Below are positions 18,793 through 28,145 of a DNA stretch of 64,000 nt, piece after piece. Below the pieces are notes generated by a model, which worked only from the letters and a program-made list of their open reading frames with translations, was not told the origin of the DNA and did no database searches. How positions within the stretch are numbered: the stretch's first letter is position 1; the number at the start of each line of letters is the position of its first letter. Source of the DNA: Gemmatimonadetes bacterium 2013_60CM_65_52 (lineage in GTDB: Bacteria > Gemmatimonadota > Gemmatimonadetes > Gemmatimonadales > Gemmatimonadaceae); assembly GCA_002215645.1 (NCBI GenBank), contig NGFI01000002.1, forward strand, positions 62,001 through 126,000, given 5' to 3'. A program made the position numbers and the translations under genes.

Positions 18793-20324
18793 CCCGATGA
18801 TTCGCCGCGCAGCAGCAGCACGAGCGGCAGACCGATGAAGAAGAGCACGGAGACGAGCGCGAAGACGTGATTGTAGGCGAGCACCGACGCCTGTCGTGCA
18901 ATCACTCCGTCGAGAAGGCGCATCGCCTGCAACTTCGCGGTGAACGCATCGGCGCCCTTGGCGATCATTCCGTTGGTGGCCGCATCGAGCCACTGGCGAC
19001 CGGCCACCGACGCGCCGGCGTCCTCCGAGAGAATGGCGTGATTGCGCGCGGTGCTCGTGGTCAACATCGCCGCGGCGATGGCGATGCCGACACTGCCCAT
19101 GACCTGGCGGACGACGTTGTACAGGCCACTTGCCGCCGTCATCTGTGTCCGCTCGATCGTCGACAGGGCGGCAGTGCTCAGCGCGACGAAGATGAGGCTG
19201 AAGCCGACGCCCTGCCACAGTTGGGGCCAGAAGAGGTCCCAATAACCGACGCTCGTCGTCAATTTCGACATCGAGTAGAACGCCGCGCCTGTGATCACAA
19301 GCCCGCTCCCCACGAGGATGCGTGGGCCAAGTCTATTGTAGAAGCGCCCGCCGATGGGCATGAGCAGCGCCATCGCGAGACTTCGTGGCATGAGCGTGAA
19401 GCCCGCTTGCATTGCATTGAAGCCGAGCAATCTCTGAAGAAAGACAGGCAGCAGAAACAGGCTGGCATTCAGCGCGAGACCGAGTACGCCGCCAATCGCG
19501 GTCGCCGAGCCGAACGAAACGTCCTTGAGGATCCGCAGATCGACCGCCGGCTTATCGGTGGTGAGCTCGCGCCACACGAACACCACGAGGCCAATGGCGG
19601 CGACGAGGGCAAGGCGCACGATGAACGGCGACGCGAACCAATCGTTCCGCGCACCCTCCTCGAGCATCAGTTGCAGCGCGCCAAGGCCGGCAATGAGCAG
19701 TCCGAGCCCGGGCCAGTCGATGTAGCCCTTCTCGCGCACGAGATACGGGGGATCCTCGATGAACCGCGAGACCATGACCACGCTCAGCACGCCGACCGGC
19801 ACGTTGATGTAGAAGATCCACGGCCAGGAATACTGATCGGTGAGCCACCCTCCTAGCGTGGGCCCGAACGCCGGCGCCAGCACGGCGCCGAGCCCGTAGA
19901 GTCCCATGGCAATTCCCTGCTCTTCCGGCGGAAAGGTCTCGCGCAGGATGGCCTGCGGGACCGTGAGAAGAACGCCACCGCCGAATCCCTGGAGCGCGCG
20001 AAAGAGCACCATCGGGCCAAGTCCGCGCGCCAGACCACACGCCATCGATGCGGCGGTGAACAGGACCACGCTCGCCATGTAGAAGTTCTTCCGGCCGAAT
20101 CGCGTCGAGAGCAGTCCGGTGATCGGCATCGCGATCACCTGGGCGAGAATGTAGGCCGTCACCACCCACGTGATCTCCTCGATCGTGACGCCCATCGTCC
20201 CGGACATGTCCGGCAGCGCCACGTTGATGATGCTCGAGTCGAGCACGGCCATGATCGTTCCGGTGAGGACCGTGCCGGTGATGATCCACTTGTGCGGCGC
20301 CTCCCGCGCGATCGCGGTGCTCAT
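18765..20324 (-). CDS. DHA2-family (EmrB/QacA-like) MFS efflux transporter
   Basis: TVLTGTIMAVLDSSIINVALPDMSGTMGVTIEEITWVVTAYILAQVIAMPITGLLSTRFGRKN. Confidence 0.92.
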   Translation of the reverse strand: MSTAIAREAPHKWIITGTVLTGTIMAVLDSSIINVALPDMSGTMGVTIEEITWVVTAYILAQVIAMPITGLLSTRFGRKNFYMASVVLFTAASMACGLARGLGPMVLFRALQGFGGGVLLTVPQAILRETFPPEEQGIAMGLYGLGAVLAPAFGPTLGGWLTDQYSWPWIFYINVPVGVLSVVMVSRFIEDPPYLVREKGYIDWPGLGLLIAGLGALQLMLEEGARNDWFASPFIVRLALVAAIGLVVFVWRELTTDKPAVDLRILKDVSFGSATAIGGVLGLALNASLFLLPVFLQRLLGFNAMQAGFTLMPRSLAMALLMPIGGRFYNRLGPRILVGSGLVITGAAFYSMSKLTTSVGYWDLFWPQLWQGVGFSLIFVALSTAALSTIERTQMTAASGLYNVVRQVMGSVGIAIAAAMLTTSTARNHAILSEDAGASVAGRQWLDAATNGMIAKGADAFTAKLQAMRLLDGVIARQASVLAYNHVFALVSVLFFIGLPLVLLLRGESSGQDGEIMVE

Positions 20325-21007
20325 GACGAGTGCCCGCCGGGCAGCGTGTCGGCGTCGTCCCCGGTCGGGCGCGATTCGACGAGCCGCGAGACGATTGCGG
20401 CCGCATCGCCGATGGCGATCCGGCCGGTGTTGATCCGCAGGTCGTAGAGCAGCTCACCCCGGACGTCGCTGTGGAAATAGCGCTGAACATAAGCCTGCCG
20501 ATCATGATCGGCTCGCTGGACGATTGCCGAGACGGTGGCCGGATCGGTGTTCATCCGTTGTGCAATGCGACGCACCCGGACGTCGGGCGGCGCGACGAGG
20601 CGGACATGCAGGGCATCGGGTCGGCCGGCAAAGATGCATTGTGCGCCATGCCCGACGACGATCACCGGCAGGGACGCCGCGGCATCCTCGATCACGTGCC
20701 GCGTCGCCGCGGCGATGGCGTCGTGACTTGGGACGTCGATCGGCGCCGCGAAGGAATACATCTCGGGCGTGAGGACGATGAGCACCGAGGCAATCCGGGC
20801 GAGCAGGGAGGGAGGGTGCTCATCGAACCGCTCGACCGTTCCGTCGTCGAGGCGGAGCCGGTCGGCCACCCGGTGCACGATGTCGTGATCGAGCACCGGC
20901 CAATCGAGGAGACGACCCACCTCGCGCGCCAGCTCGCTGCCACCGGCGCCGAATTCTCGACTCACGGTGATGAGTCGGATCGGCCGTCCCTGTTCGTCGC
21001 GTGACAT
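20321..21007 (-). CDS. Cytidylate-kinase-like family protein
   Basis: LITVSREFGAGGSELAREVGRLLDWPVLDHDIVHRVADRL; VGHGAQCIFAGRPDALHVRLVAPPDVRVRRI; overlaps the transporter start. Confidence 0.85.
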   Translation of the reverse strand: MSRDEQGRPIRLITVSREFGAGGSELAREVGRLLDWPVLDHDIVHRVADRLRLDDGTVERFDEHPPSLLARIASVLIVLTPEMYSFAAPIDVPSHDAIAAATRHVIEDAAASLPVIVVGHGAQCIFAGRPDALHVRLVAPPDVRVRRIAQRMNTDPATVSAIVQRADHDRQAYVQRYFHSDVRGELLYDLRINTGRIAIGDAAAIVSRLVESRPTGDDADTLPGGHSS

Positions 21008-21012
21008 ACTCT

Positions 21013-21027
21013 TGAGTCAAATACTCA
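21013..21027. promoter_or_regulatory. Candidate TetR-family operator
   Basis: TGAGT-caaat-ACTCA inverted repeat just upstream of the cytidylate-kinase-like gene, downstream of tetR. Confidence 0.4.
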
Positions 21028-21060
21028 CTATTGCGGGATGGTTCCCTCGGCAACGCCTGG

Positions 21061-21705
21061 CTAACGGGCCGAGCGACCCGCGGGCCGCAAGCCGTGCAGG
21101 AGCAGGTCGGCCGTGGAGTCGATCAACTGATCCGGATCGATCGCCACGCCCGGTGCACCGTCGCCATACTGCCGCCACACGAACTGGAGCAGGAGTCCCG
21201 ACAGCGCGATGCGGGCCGCGACATCGCTGTCCGCATCGGCGCGAAACTCACCGCTCTTCTTCCCTCGCTCGATGAGCCGCGCGAGCAGCTCCCAGGCACG
21301 TACTGGCCCTGTCTCCAGCCACCGGTGATGAACCTGCGGTACGTCCCGCGCCACGCCCTGCACGAGGAGCGACAACACGCTCAGCCGCGTCTCATCCAGG
21401 TTGCCGAACCCTCGGCGCAGCAGCAGCCGGATTGCCGCCGAGACCGGTCCCTTTCTCGAGCGCAGCGCGTCCTCGAGAGGTCGGAATGCGCGCTCGTGAT
21501 AGTGGTCGATGGCGCGAAGGAGCAGATCCTCCTTCGTGTCGAAGTAGTGGTAGATCGTGCCCTTCGTGACGCCCACCGCGTCGGCGATGTCCTCCAGTCG
21601 CGTGTTGCCATAGCCGCGCTCCGCAAAGATCCGGAGTGCCGCTTCCAGCAACTCGTTCGGCCGCTCGTCGGGCCGCCGCTCCCACCGCAGGACTCTGGCC
21701 GGCAT
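21061..21705 (-). CDS. TetR/AcrR-family transcriptional regulator
   Basis: LLEAALRIFAERGYGNTRLEDIADAVGVTKGTIYHYFDTKEDLLLRAIDHY. Confidence 0.93.
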   Translation of the reverse strand: MPARVLRWERRPDERPNELLEAALRIFAERGYGNTRLEDIADAVGVTKGTIYHYFDTKEDLLLRAIDHYHERAFRPLEDALRSRKGPVSAAIRLLLRRGFGNLDETRLSVLSLLVQGVARDVPQVHHRWLETGPVRAWELLARLIERGKKSGEFRADADSDVAARIALSGLLLQFVWRQYGDGAPGVAIDPDQLIDSTADLLLHGLRPAGRSAR

Positions 21706-21768
21706 CGCACCGGGGTTAATTGACCTCTGGGTATATTAATGGGCCCACCCGGCGGCAGTCAACCGACC

Positions 21769-22827
21769 CTACTTCCCCACCTTGGCATAATCGACCATCC
21801 ACGTCCGCAGCCCGTAGTTCGGCAGGTTCTTCGTGTGGCCGGCGACGAGCTGCTTGTTGTACTCGACGAAGTACAGATCGAACGGATCCGACTCGTCGGC
21901 GTCGCGAATGAGGAGATCGGTATCCGTCATCGTGAGCTTGCCGAACGTCAGGCGCGCCCCGCGGAAGTACACGAAGTTGCTCACGCCGCTGTCCGGGCGA
22001 ACATAGGTGCCGAAGATCGTGTCCTCGGCCGTGCGGGCAAACTGCTGAACGAGCATGTCGCCGTCCACGCGCACCGACGTCAGGCGCCCATCGACCAGCG
22101 GCGGCGGGATGATGGCCAGCGGCTCGAGGAAGAGGTCGTCGCCCTTGACGGAGACGCCCCGCGCCTTGCTCAAATCCATGAAGTCGGCGAGATGGAGGTG
22201 CAGCGCGTGCATGAGCGCGAGGCCGTTCACGGAGAAGATCTTGAGCTCGTCGGGGTGAAGGCGTAGCCGGCCGTCCGGTTGCAGCGCGGGGATGCTCTTC
22301 ATCTCGAAGGGAATGTCCACGCCCTTGTGCAGGGTGCCCTTCTGAATGAGCGCGCCGTTCTCGATGTGAACGCGAAGATGTTTGATGGGCGCGCCCGGAT
22401 AGTTGAACGCGACGTCGTTGAGCAGTGCACTGATCCCGTCGCCATCGAGCGCGACGGTGCCATTCGTCGCCTGAACGCGGAACGACTTCGGATCGTCGAG
22501 CGACGCGATGGCACCAGCCACGCTCGAAATCACGCGTCCTCGGAGCGACCGCACGTGCATGACGCTTCGGCTGTCGATATGGAGATCCACGTTGCGCATC
22601 TCCATCCACAAGCTCGAATCAGGCGCGCTCATCGTTGCGGACGACCGAGGTGGGTCGAGCACGGCGGCGGGCGGGCGCATGCCGGCCGTGAGCCACAGCG
22701 CCGCGGCCGCTCCCGCGAAGAGCGCACACCGCCGCAGCGTGGCTGCGCCAATCGGATGAGCCTGGTGCGCCTGAGGGGTCACCGCCACCGCCAGTTTGGA
22801 CGGAGCAACGGCCATTGCACCATCCAT
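21769..22827 (-). CDS. Conserved membrane-anchored/exported hypothetical protein
   Basis: N-terminal hydrophobic segment LRRCALFAGAAAALWLTAG, then long soluble domain; last gene of the ECF operon. Start at 22827, not the ORF-track start. Confidence 0.7.
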   Translation of the reverse strand: MDGAMAVAPSKLAVAVTPQAHQAHPIGAATLRRCALFAGAAAALWLTAGMRPPAAVLDPPRSSATMSAPDSSLWMEMRNVDLHIDSRSVMHVRSLRGRVISSVAGAIASLDDPKSFRVQATNGTVALDGDGISALLNDVAFNYPGAPIKHLRVHIENGALIQKGTLHKGVDIPFEMKSIPALQPDGRLRLHPDELKIFSVNGLALMHALHLHLADFMDLSKARGVSVKGDDLFLEPLAIIPPPLVDGRLTSVRVDGDMLVQQFARTAEDTIFGTYVRPDSGVSNFVYFRGARLTFGKLTMTDTDLLIRDADESDPFDLYFVEYNKQLVAGHTKNLPNYGLRTWMVDYAKVGK

Positions 22828-22838
22828 TCCCGAGCGTG

Positions 22839-24185
22839 CTAGGCGGTCACAATGATCTTCCCCTGCATCTTCGGATGCAGCGAGCAGAAGTAGCTGTACG
22901 TCCCCGGCGTTCTGATGGCCGCCGTAAAGCGATGGTCCGTGTCCAGCACCGGTGACGGCTTGAAGGCATTCTGTACGCTCACGATGAGATGCGGAACGTC
23001 GTCCTTGTTGACCCACACCACCGGCGATCCAGCCTTGACGGAGAGCACATTCGGCGTGAAGCTGAAGTTGTCGATGCCAATCTCGTTGGCCGCGAGCGTG
23101 AGGCTCCTCCGCTCCGTCTTTCGCCGCATCATCGCGTCGTGGGAGGCGGCCTCGAACGCCGGCGCCTCGCCGGACAGGGTCGCATCGACCACGGCCAGCG
23201 CGCTTCGTCCGGGAACGAACGTCACGTTGGTGATGCCGAGCACGCTCTTCAATCTCTCGGGCTCGACCTTCATCGGGCCGGGCGATGGTGCCGTGCCCGG
23301 TGTCGGCTGGGGAAAGGCTGTGGACATCGCCGTGTGGAAGGACACGTTGCCCTCGACCTTCTGCATGATCTGGTGAATGTGACCGTTCAGGACCGTCACG
23401 GACCCGAACCGCTTCAGCAGCGCCAGCGCTTGCTGAGAATCGTCCGTACCCCAGCCCCATTCCGGATAGACCGTCCACAGTGGAACGTGCGCGAACACCA
23501 CCACCGGCGTGCTGGCTGAAAGGTGGGTGACATCCCTCTTCAGCCACGCGATCTGCTCCGCGCCCAGCGAGCCAAGGCCACCCGCTTTCAGGTCGAGCAC
23601 GTTGACCAGACCGACGAAGTGCACGCCCGAATGATCGAAGCTGTGCCAACCGCCGCCGTGCGTGCCCTTCCCATAGCGCTGGAGGTACCCTGCGCCGTTG
23701 TCCGTCGCGACGTCATGCTCGCCTGGGACGTAGAAGACGCGATCGGTCTTCAGACCCTTCAGCACGTCGCGGGCGGTGTTGAACTCCTCAGGCTTCGCGA
23801 GCTGGGTGATATCGCCTGTGTGCAGCACGAGGGCCGGGCTCTGTGGCAGCGCGTTCACTCGCGTTACGGCCTCCTGAAGCGTCGCCGTCACATCCTTGTT
23901 TGCTTCCTTGCTGAAGCCGATGTGACTGTCGCTGATCTGGACGAAGAAGATGCTCTTTCGCTGTGCGTCGGTGAGGAACGGCAATCGACCCACGGGAAAG
24001 GACGTCGGGATTCCGGCCGCCATTCCCCACACCGTCGCGGTGCCGGCCCACGCCATACAACGCAGAAAGCCTCGGCGATCCAGGCCGTCGTCACTGGCCG
24101 CAGTCGTGATGAAGTTGGATCCGGCTGGATGGGTATTTCCGTGTTCGTCGAACCGGTCGTCGTCGCGGTCGCGGTGGCGGCTCAT
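22839..24185 (-). CDS. Tat-exported metallophosphoesterase fused to a C-terminal cupredoxin-like domain
   Basis: LDRRGFLRCMAWAG Tat motif; FVQISDSHIGF, HTGDITQ, VPGEHDV, NGHIHQ metallophosphatase motifs; C-terminal NFSFTPNVLSVKAGSPVVWVNKDDVPHLIVS...GTYSYFCSLHPKMQGKIIV. Confidence 0.9.
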   Translation of the reverse strand: MSRHRDRDDDRFDEHGNTHPAGSNFITTAASDDGLDRRGFLRCMAWAGTATVWGMAAGIPTSFPVGRLPFLTDAQRKSIFFVQISDSHIGFSKEANKDVTATLQEAVTRVNALPQSPALVLHTGDITQLAKPEEFNTARDVLKGLKTDRVFYVPGEHDVATDNGAGYLQRYGKGTHGGGWHSFDHSGVHFVGLVNVLDLKAGGLGSLGAEQIAWLKRDVTHLSASTPVVVFAHVPLWTVYPEWGWGTDDSQQALALLKRFGSVTVLNGHIHQIMQKVEGNVSFHTAMSTAFPQPTPGTAPSPGPMKVEPERLKSVLGITNVTFVPGRSALAVVDATLSGEAPAFEAASHDAMMRRKTERRSLTLAANEIGIDNFSFTPNVLSVKAGSPVVWVNKDDVPHLIVSVQNAFKPSPVLDTDHRFTAAIRTPGTYSYFCSLHPKMQGKIIVTA

Positions 24186-24256
24186 TGAAGTCGGTCCTCC
24201 GTGGATAGTGGCGTGAGATCATGCCCTCTCCATCCAAGACCGTCCGGCGTTCGACG

Positions 24257-25015
24257 TTATTCCCGACGATACAGGGTGACGAATTGCTCGAGCTCACGGG
24301 CGTTCAGATCGGACGCCACCCAAAGCTCCACACCCCCATCGCTCCAATGGACGACGTGGTATCCCTTCTCGATGGACGTTACCGGGGTGTGCGCGGTGCG
24401 GTCCTCTGTCGGCCACGAGAAGACATTGATGACGTGCTGGCGTCGCACATACACCACGGTGGCGACGGTCCGTCCGCCGACGTAGTCCAGCCGGCCACCC
24501 GCGAGTGGAAAGCCGGCCGAGTCGAGGCGGGGCACGAGCGGTGAGAGATCGACGCGTCCGTTGAACCACGGTTTGACGTTGTGCGAATCGTTCGACGCCA
24601 CGTCCGTCAGGTGACCCGGCATGAGCGACCGTAGATGGCTCGACAGCACCTGCTCCGCGATGGCCGGTCGCGACGCTTCTCGACGCGCGACAGCGAACGA
24701 GGCTCCCCCACTCACCACGGCGATGAGCGCACCGGCGACAAGCAGGCCCGTCCACGGGCGGCCGGGCGTCGTGACGTCGGCGAGGACTCCCGTTGATTGT
24801 GAGAGCGCGCTTCGAATACGAGCCTTGAGCACATCGGGCGCGCGTGGCCGAGCGAGCCCTTCCCGCAAACGTCGTGAAAGGGATTGCAGCATCTCGTGTT
24901 CGGCGGCGCAGGCCGCACACGATGCAAGGTGATCTCGCATCGTCTCCGCCTCCTCTGGCATCAGCTCGCCGTCCACGTATGACGTCAGCGCGTCACGACA
25001 CTCCGCGCACCGCAT
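24257..25015 (-). CDS. Anti-sigma factor with N-terminal zinc-finger (zf-HC2/ZAS) and one TM helix
   Basis: MRCAECRDALTSYVDGELMPEEAETMRDHLASCAACAAEHEML; TM GLLVAGALIAVVSGGASFAVA. Confidence 0.9.
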   Translation of the reverse strand: MRCAECRDALTSYVDGELMPEEAETMRDHLASCAACAAEHEMLQSLSRRLREGLARPRAPDVLKARIRSALSQSTGVLADVTTPGRPWTGLLVAGALIAVVSGGASFAVARREASRPAIAEQVLSSHLRSLMPGHLTDVASNDSHNVKPWFNGRVDLSPLVPRLDSAGFPLAGGRLDYVGGRTVATVVYVRRQHVINVFSWPTEDRTAHTPVTSIEKGYHVVHWSDGGVELWVASDLNARELEQFVTLYRRE

Positions 25016-25016
25016 G

Positions 25017-25541
25017 TCAGCTCGCCTCCTCGATGAGAAGACCCAGTGAGGACGCGAGTCGTTTGCGCGCACGTGCCAGCCGCGACATGACCGTCCCCAT
25101 CGGCACGCCGGTGATCTGGCTGATCTCCCGGTATGACAGTTCCTGTAGCTCGCGTAACACGATGACCTCGCGGAATTCGGGAGGAAGGCTGGCCACGGCT
25201 CGATCGATCACGGCGCTGTCGGATGAGCGGATGGCTCCCGCATCCGTGTCCGTTCCGCGGAGCTGTGACGACGTCTCGGCGTCAGCGTATGAGACGGAGA
25301 GACCGTCAGTGCGGTAGCGCCTTTGCCATGTGTAGCAACAGTTGCGAACGATGGCGAGCAGCCACGCCCGCGCGTCGCCGTCACGGAAGCCGTCGAAGTA
25401 CCGGAGTGCGCGCAGAACCGCCTCCTGGACGACGTCCTGCGCGTCGTGCTCGTCGCGAAGCAAGTGACACGCAAGCGCGTACGCATCATCCAGATGCGGT
25501 AGCACGAGTCGTTCGAATGACTCGACCTCGCGATGTGCCAT
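25017..25541 (-). CDS. ECF-type RNA polymerase sigma factor
   Basis: LLRDEHDAQDVVQEAVLRALRYFDGFRDGDARAWLLAIVRNCCY; LPPEFREVIVLRELQELSYREISQITGVPMGTVMSRLARARKRL. Confidence 0.94.
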   Translation of the reverse strand: MAHREVESFERLVLPHLDDAYALACHLLRDEHDAQDVVQEAVLRALRYFDGFRDGDARAWLLAIVRNCCYTWQRRYRTDGLSVSYADAETSSQLRGTDTDAGAIRSSDSAVIDRAVASLPPEFREVIVLRELQELSYREISQITGVPMGTVMSRLARARKRLASSLGLLIEEAS

Positions 25542-25562
25542 CGTGGCCGGTTTTGGCTTGAG

Positions 25563-25595
25563 GGACAGTACTGCCTTACCTGAAGACTACTGTCC
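25563..25595. repeat. Intergenic inverted repeat
   Basis: GGACAGTA (25563-25570) and TACTGTCC (25588-25595). Confidence 0.6.
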
Positions 25596-25625
25596 GTACG
25601 CGCTTATTCCCGGGACGGTGCTGTC

Positions 25626-28030
25626 CTAGCCATCGAGCACCTCCCTGACCTTCCGCGAGAGCGCCAATGGCGTGAAGGGCTTCTGAAGGAACGGCGCACC
25701 TTCGACCATGATGCCGTGTCGCACGATTGCGTCGTCCGCGTAGCCGGACATGTAGAGGACACGCAGTCCAGGGCGAGCAGACGTCAGTCGCTCGAACAGT
25801 GGCGGCCCGTGCGACTCGGGCATGATGACGTCGCTCACGAGCAGATGGATCGGGCCCTGATATCCGTCGGCCCGTTGCGCGGCCTCGCGCGGATTGCTCG
25901 CCTCGATCACGTGATATCCGTAATGCTCGAGCGTCACGCGCGCCAACCGTCTCACGGCATCGTCGTCCTCCACGAGCAACAGCGTCTCCGAGCCCTTCTT
26001 GCTTCCCGCCTCGCTCGACGATGCGACGGCCGCTGCGTCCGCCCGCGTCACGCGCGGAAGGTATATCTCGAAGGACGCACCCTGTCCGGGCTGGCTGTGG
26101 ACCACGATGTCTCCGCCGCCTTGCTTGACGATGCCGTACACCGTCGCGAGCCCCAGTCCGGTTCCGCGGCCAGCGCCCTTGGTCGTGAAGAAGGGTTCGA
26201 AGATCCGCTGACACGTCGCCTCGTCGATACCCACGCCGGTATCCGCAACGCCCAGCTTGACGTACTGCCCTGGCGTGACTGGCAGATGCCGCTCCCGATA
26301 GTGTTCGTCCAGCGTGACGTTCCGTGTCTCGATCGACAGCCGGCCACCGCGCGGCATGGCATCGGCGGCGTTGATCACCAGGTTGACCAGAATCTGCTCG
26401 AGCTGCGTCGGATCGATCAGAACGAGACCGCCGGCGGCCGCGAGGTCGAGGCTGATGTCGACACTTTCGACGATCAATCTCCGCAGCATCAACTGCATGC
26501 TGCTTACGAGCGCATTGACGTCCACCACCTTCGGCTGCACGACCTGCTTTCGGCTGAACGCCAGAAGCTGCCGGGTGAGAGCGGCCGCGCGCTCGCCCGC
26601 CCTTCTGATCTCGACCAGATCCACTCGCGCGGGATCATCCTCGGCCATTTCAGCCAACCGGATTTCACTGAAACCGAGCACCGCCGTGAGCACATTGTTG
26701 AGGTCATGCGCAATCCCGCCGGCAAGCAGGCCGAGGGCCTCCATTTTCTGCGCTTGACGAAGCTGGTCTTCCGTGTGACGGACCTCGGTAATGTCTTCCG
26801 CCAGCCCGCCACCCGGTACGCATGTCCACGGTGATCGTACACGGGGAAGGTCCGTGCACGTACCCACCGCATGGAGCCATCGGGCCTCACGACGCGATAG
26901 ATGCCATCGGTTGGCGCCGCGGCGTGGTGGCGCGTGAGCGCTTGCTCCATACTCTGGCGATCGTCGATGTGGATCGCCTCCAGAAAGGAGCGAGGATTCT
27001 CGTACAGACTGTTGCGACTTCGCCCGAAGACCACCTCGTACATCGGGCTGACGTACGTGACCCGACTATCGGCAACCTCGTGCGACCAAAACACCTCACG
27101 GATGTTCTCGGCGATCTGGCGAAAGCGCTGTTCGCTCTCGGTCAGTGCGGCGGTGTGCTGGAGAATTCCACTTCTCAGTGAGCGGTTCCACCAGAAGAGC
27201 GACGCGATGACCACGATCGCCACCGCCGCGATGATGGCCCCGTTTCGAGCGTAGGGACCGTACCGCGTGTACCCAGTGATGGAGCTTCCGAACCATTTCT
27301 CATTGAGGCGCTTGAGCTCACTCGAGTCGATAGCGGCAAAGCCCCGCGTCACTATGCGGAACGTCGCGGTGTCACCCTCGTGCACGGCGCGCCGCAGCGA
27401 ATCGCGAAACATCGGCGCCGAGTGCCGGAATTCGGTGTCGATGCCCAGCTTCGTGAGCTGATACACGGCGGCGGGCGCGTCGGCGAGAAAGACGCCGATC
27501 TTGCGCTGCCTTGCCCCTTCGATGATGGCGTCGTTGTTGGGAAATGGGACTACGGTCGTCACTCCGTATTCACGAAGCCGGTCGACGTGTTGATCACCTG
27601 CCTTGACGCCAACCGGAAATCCCTTCAGCGACGCGATGTCCGTGATCCCCGCGATGTCCTTGCGAAAGAAGATCGAGGCCTCGATCACGGCGTATGACGG
27701 GGTGAAGGCATAGTAGGGCAGTCGGTCACGGGTCTCGACGATGCAGTCGATGACGTCGAACTCGCCGGCACGCATGCGGCGCAGAGCCTGACTCCAATCC
27801 AGCGACTGGATTTCGACCTTGATGCCCGTCTTCCGTTCCCAGGCCCTCCATTGGTCGATGAGGAGGCCCTGTAGCGTGCCGTCGCTCGATCGAAACACGT
27901 ATGGCGCATACGCATTGTCCATCACGACGCGAATGGATCGCCGGGCCTCGACGCTCTGGGACGCGAGACCCCAAGGCACGCTTGAGAAGAGGAGTGCCGT
28001 CAGGAAACACGTTCGGCGCGTGGCGTCCAT
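25626..28030 (-). pseudogene. Hybrid sensor kinase (periplasmic SBP3 sensor, TM, PAS, HisKA, HATPase, receiver) interrupted by an apparent 1-nt frameshift
   Basis: 5' half in ORF 26504-28030 (SBP3, TM, PAS ...HAYRVAG); 3' half in ORF 25626-26867 (GLAEDITEVRHTEDQLRQAQKMEALGLLAGGIAHDLNNVL ... receiver). Homology passes from one frame to the other near 26805. Confidence 0.85.
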
Positions 28031-28145
28031 TTTTGTGAACTGGCTTTGCCTCGGGCTGTGCTCGTATGCAATTCGCTGTCCGGTGGGTGGGAGTCAAACG
28101 TTTTCACCGGGCGATCAGGATCATCAGAAAGTTGCAGCGCCGGCC

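Noticed and set aside
22828-23649. N-terminal extension of ORF 21769-23649
   Set aside because: The extension is a shadow frame of the metallophosphatase gene; the real protein most likely starts at 22827.
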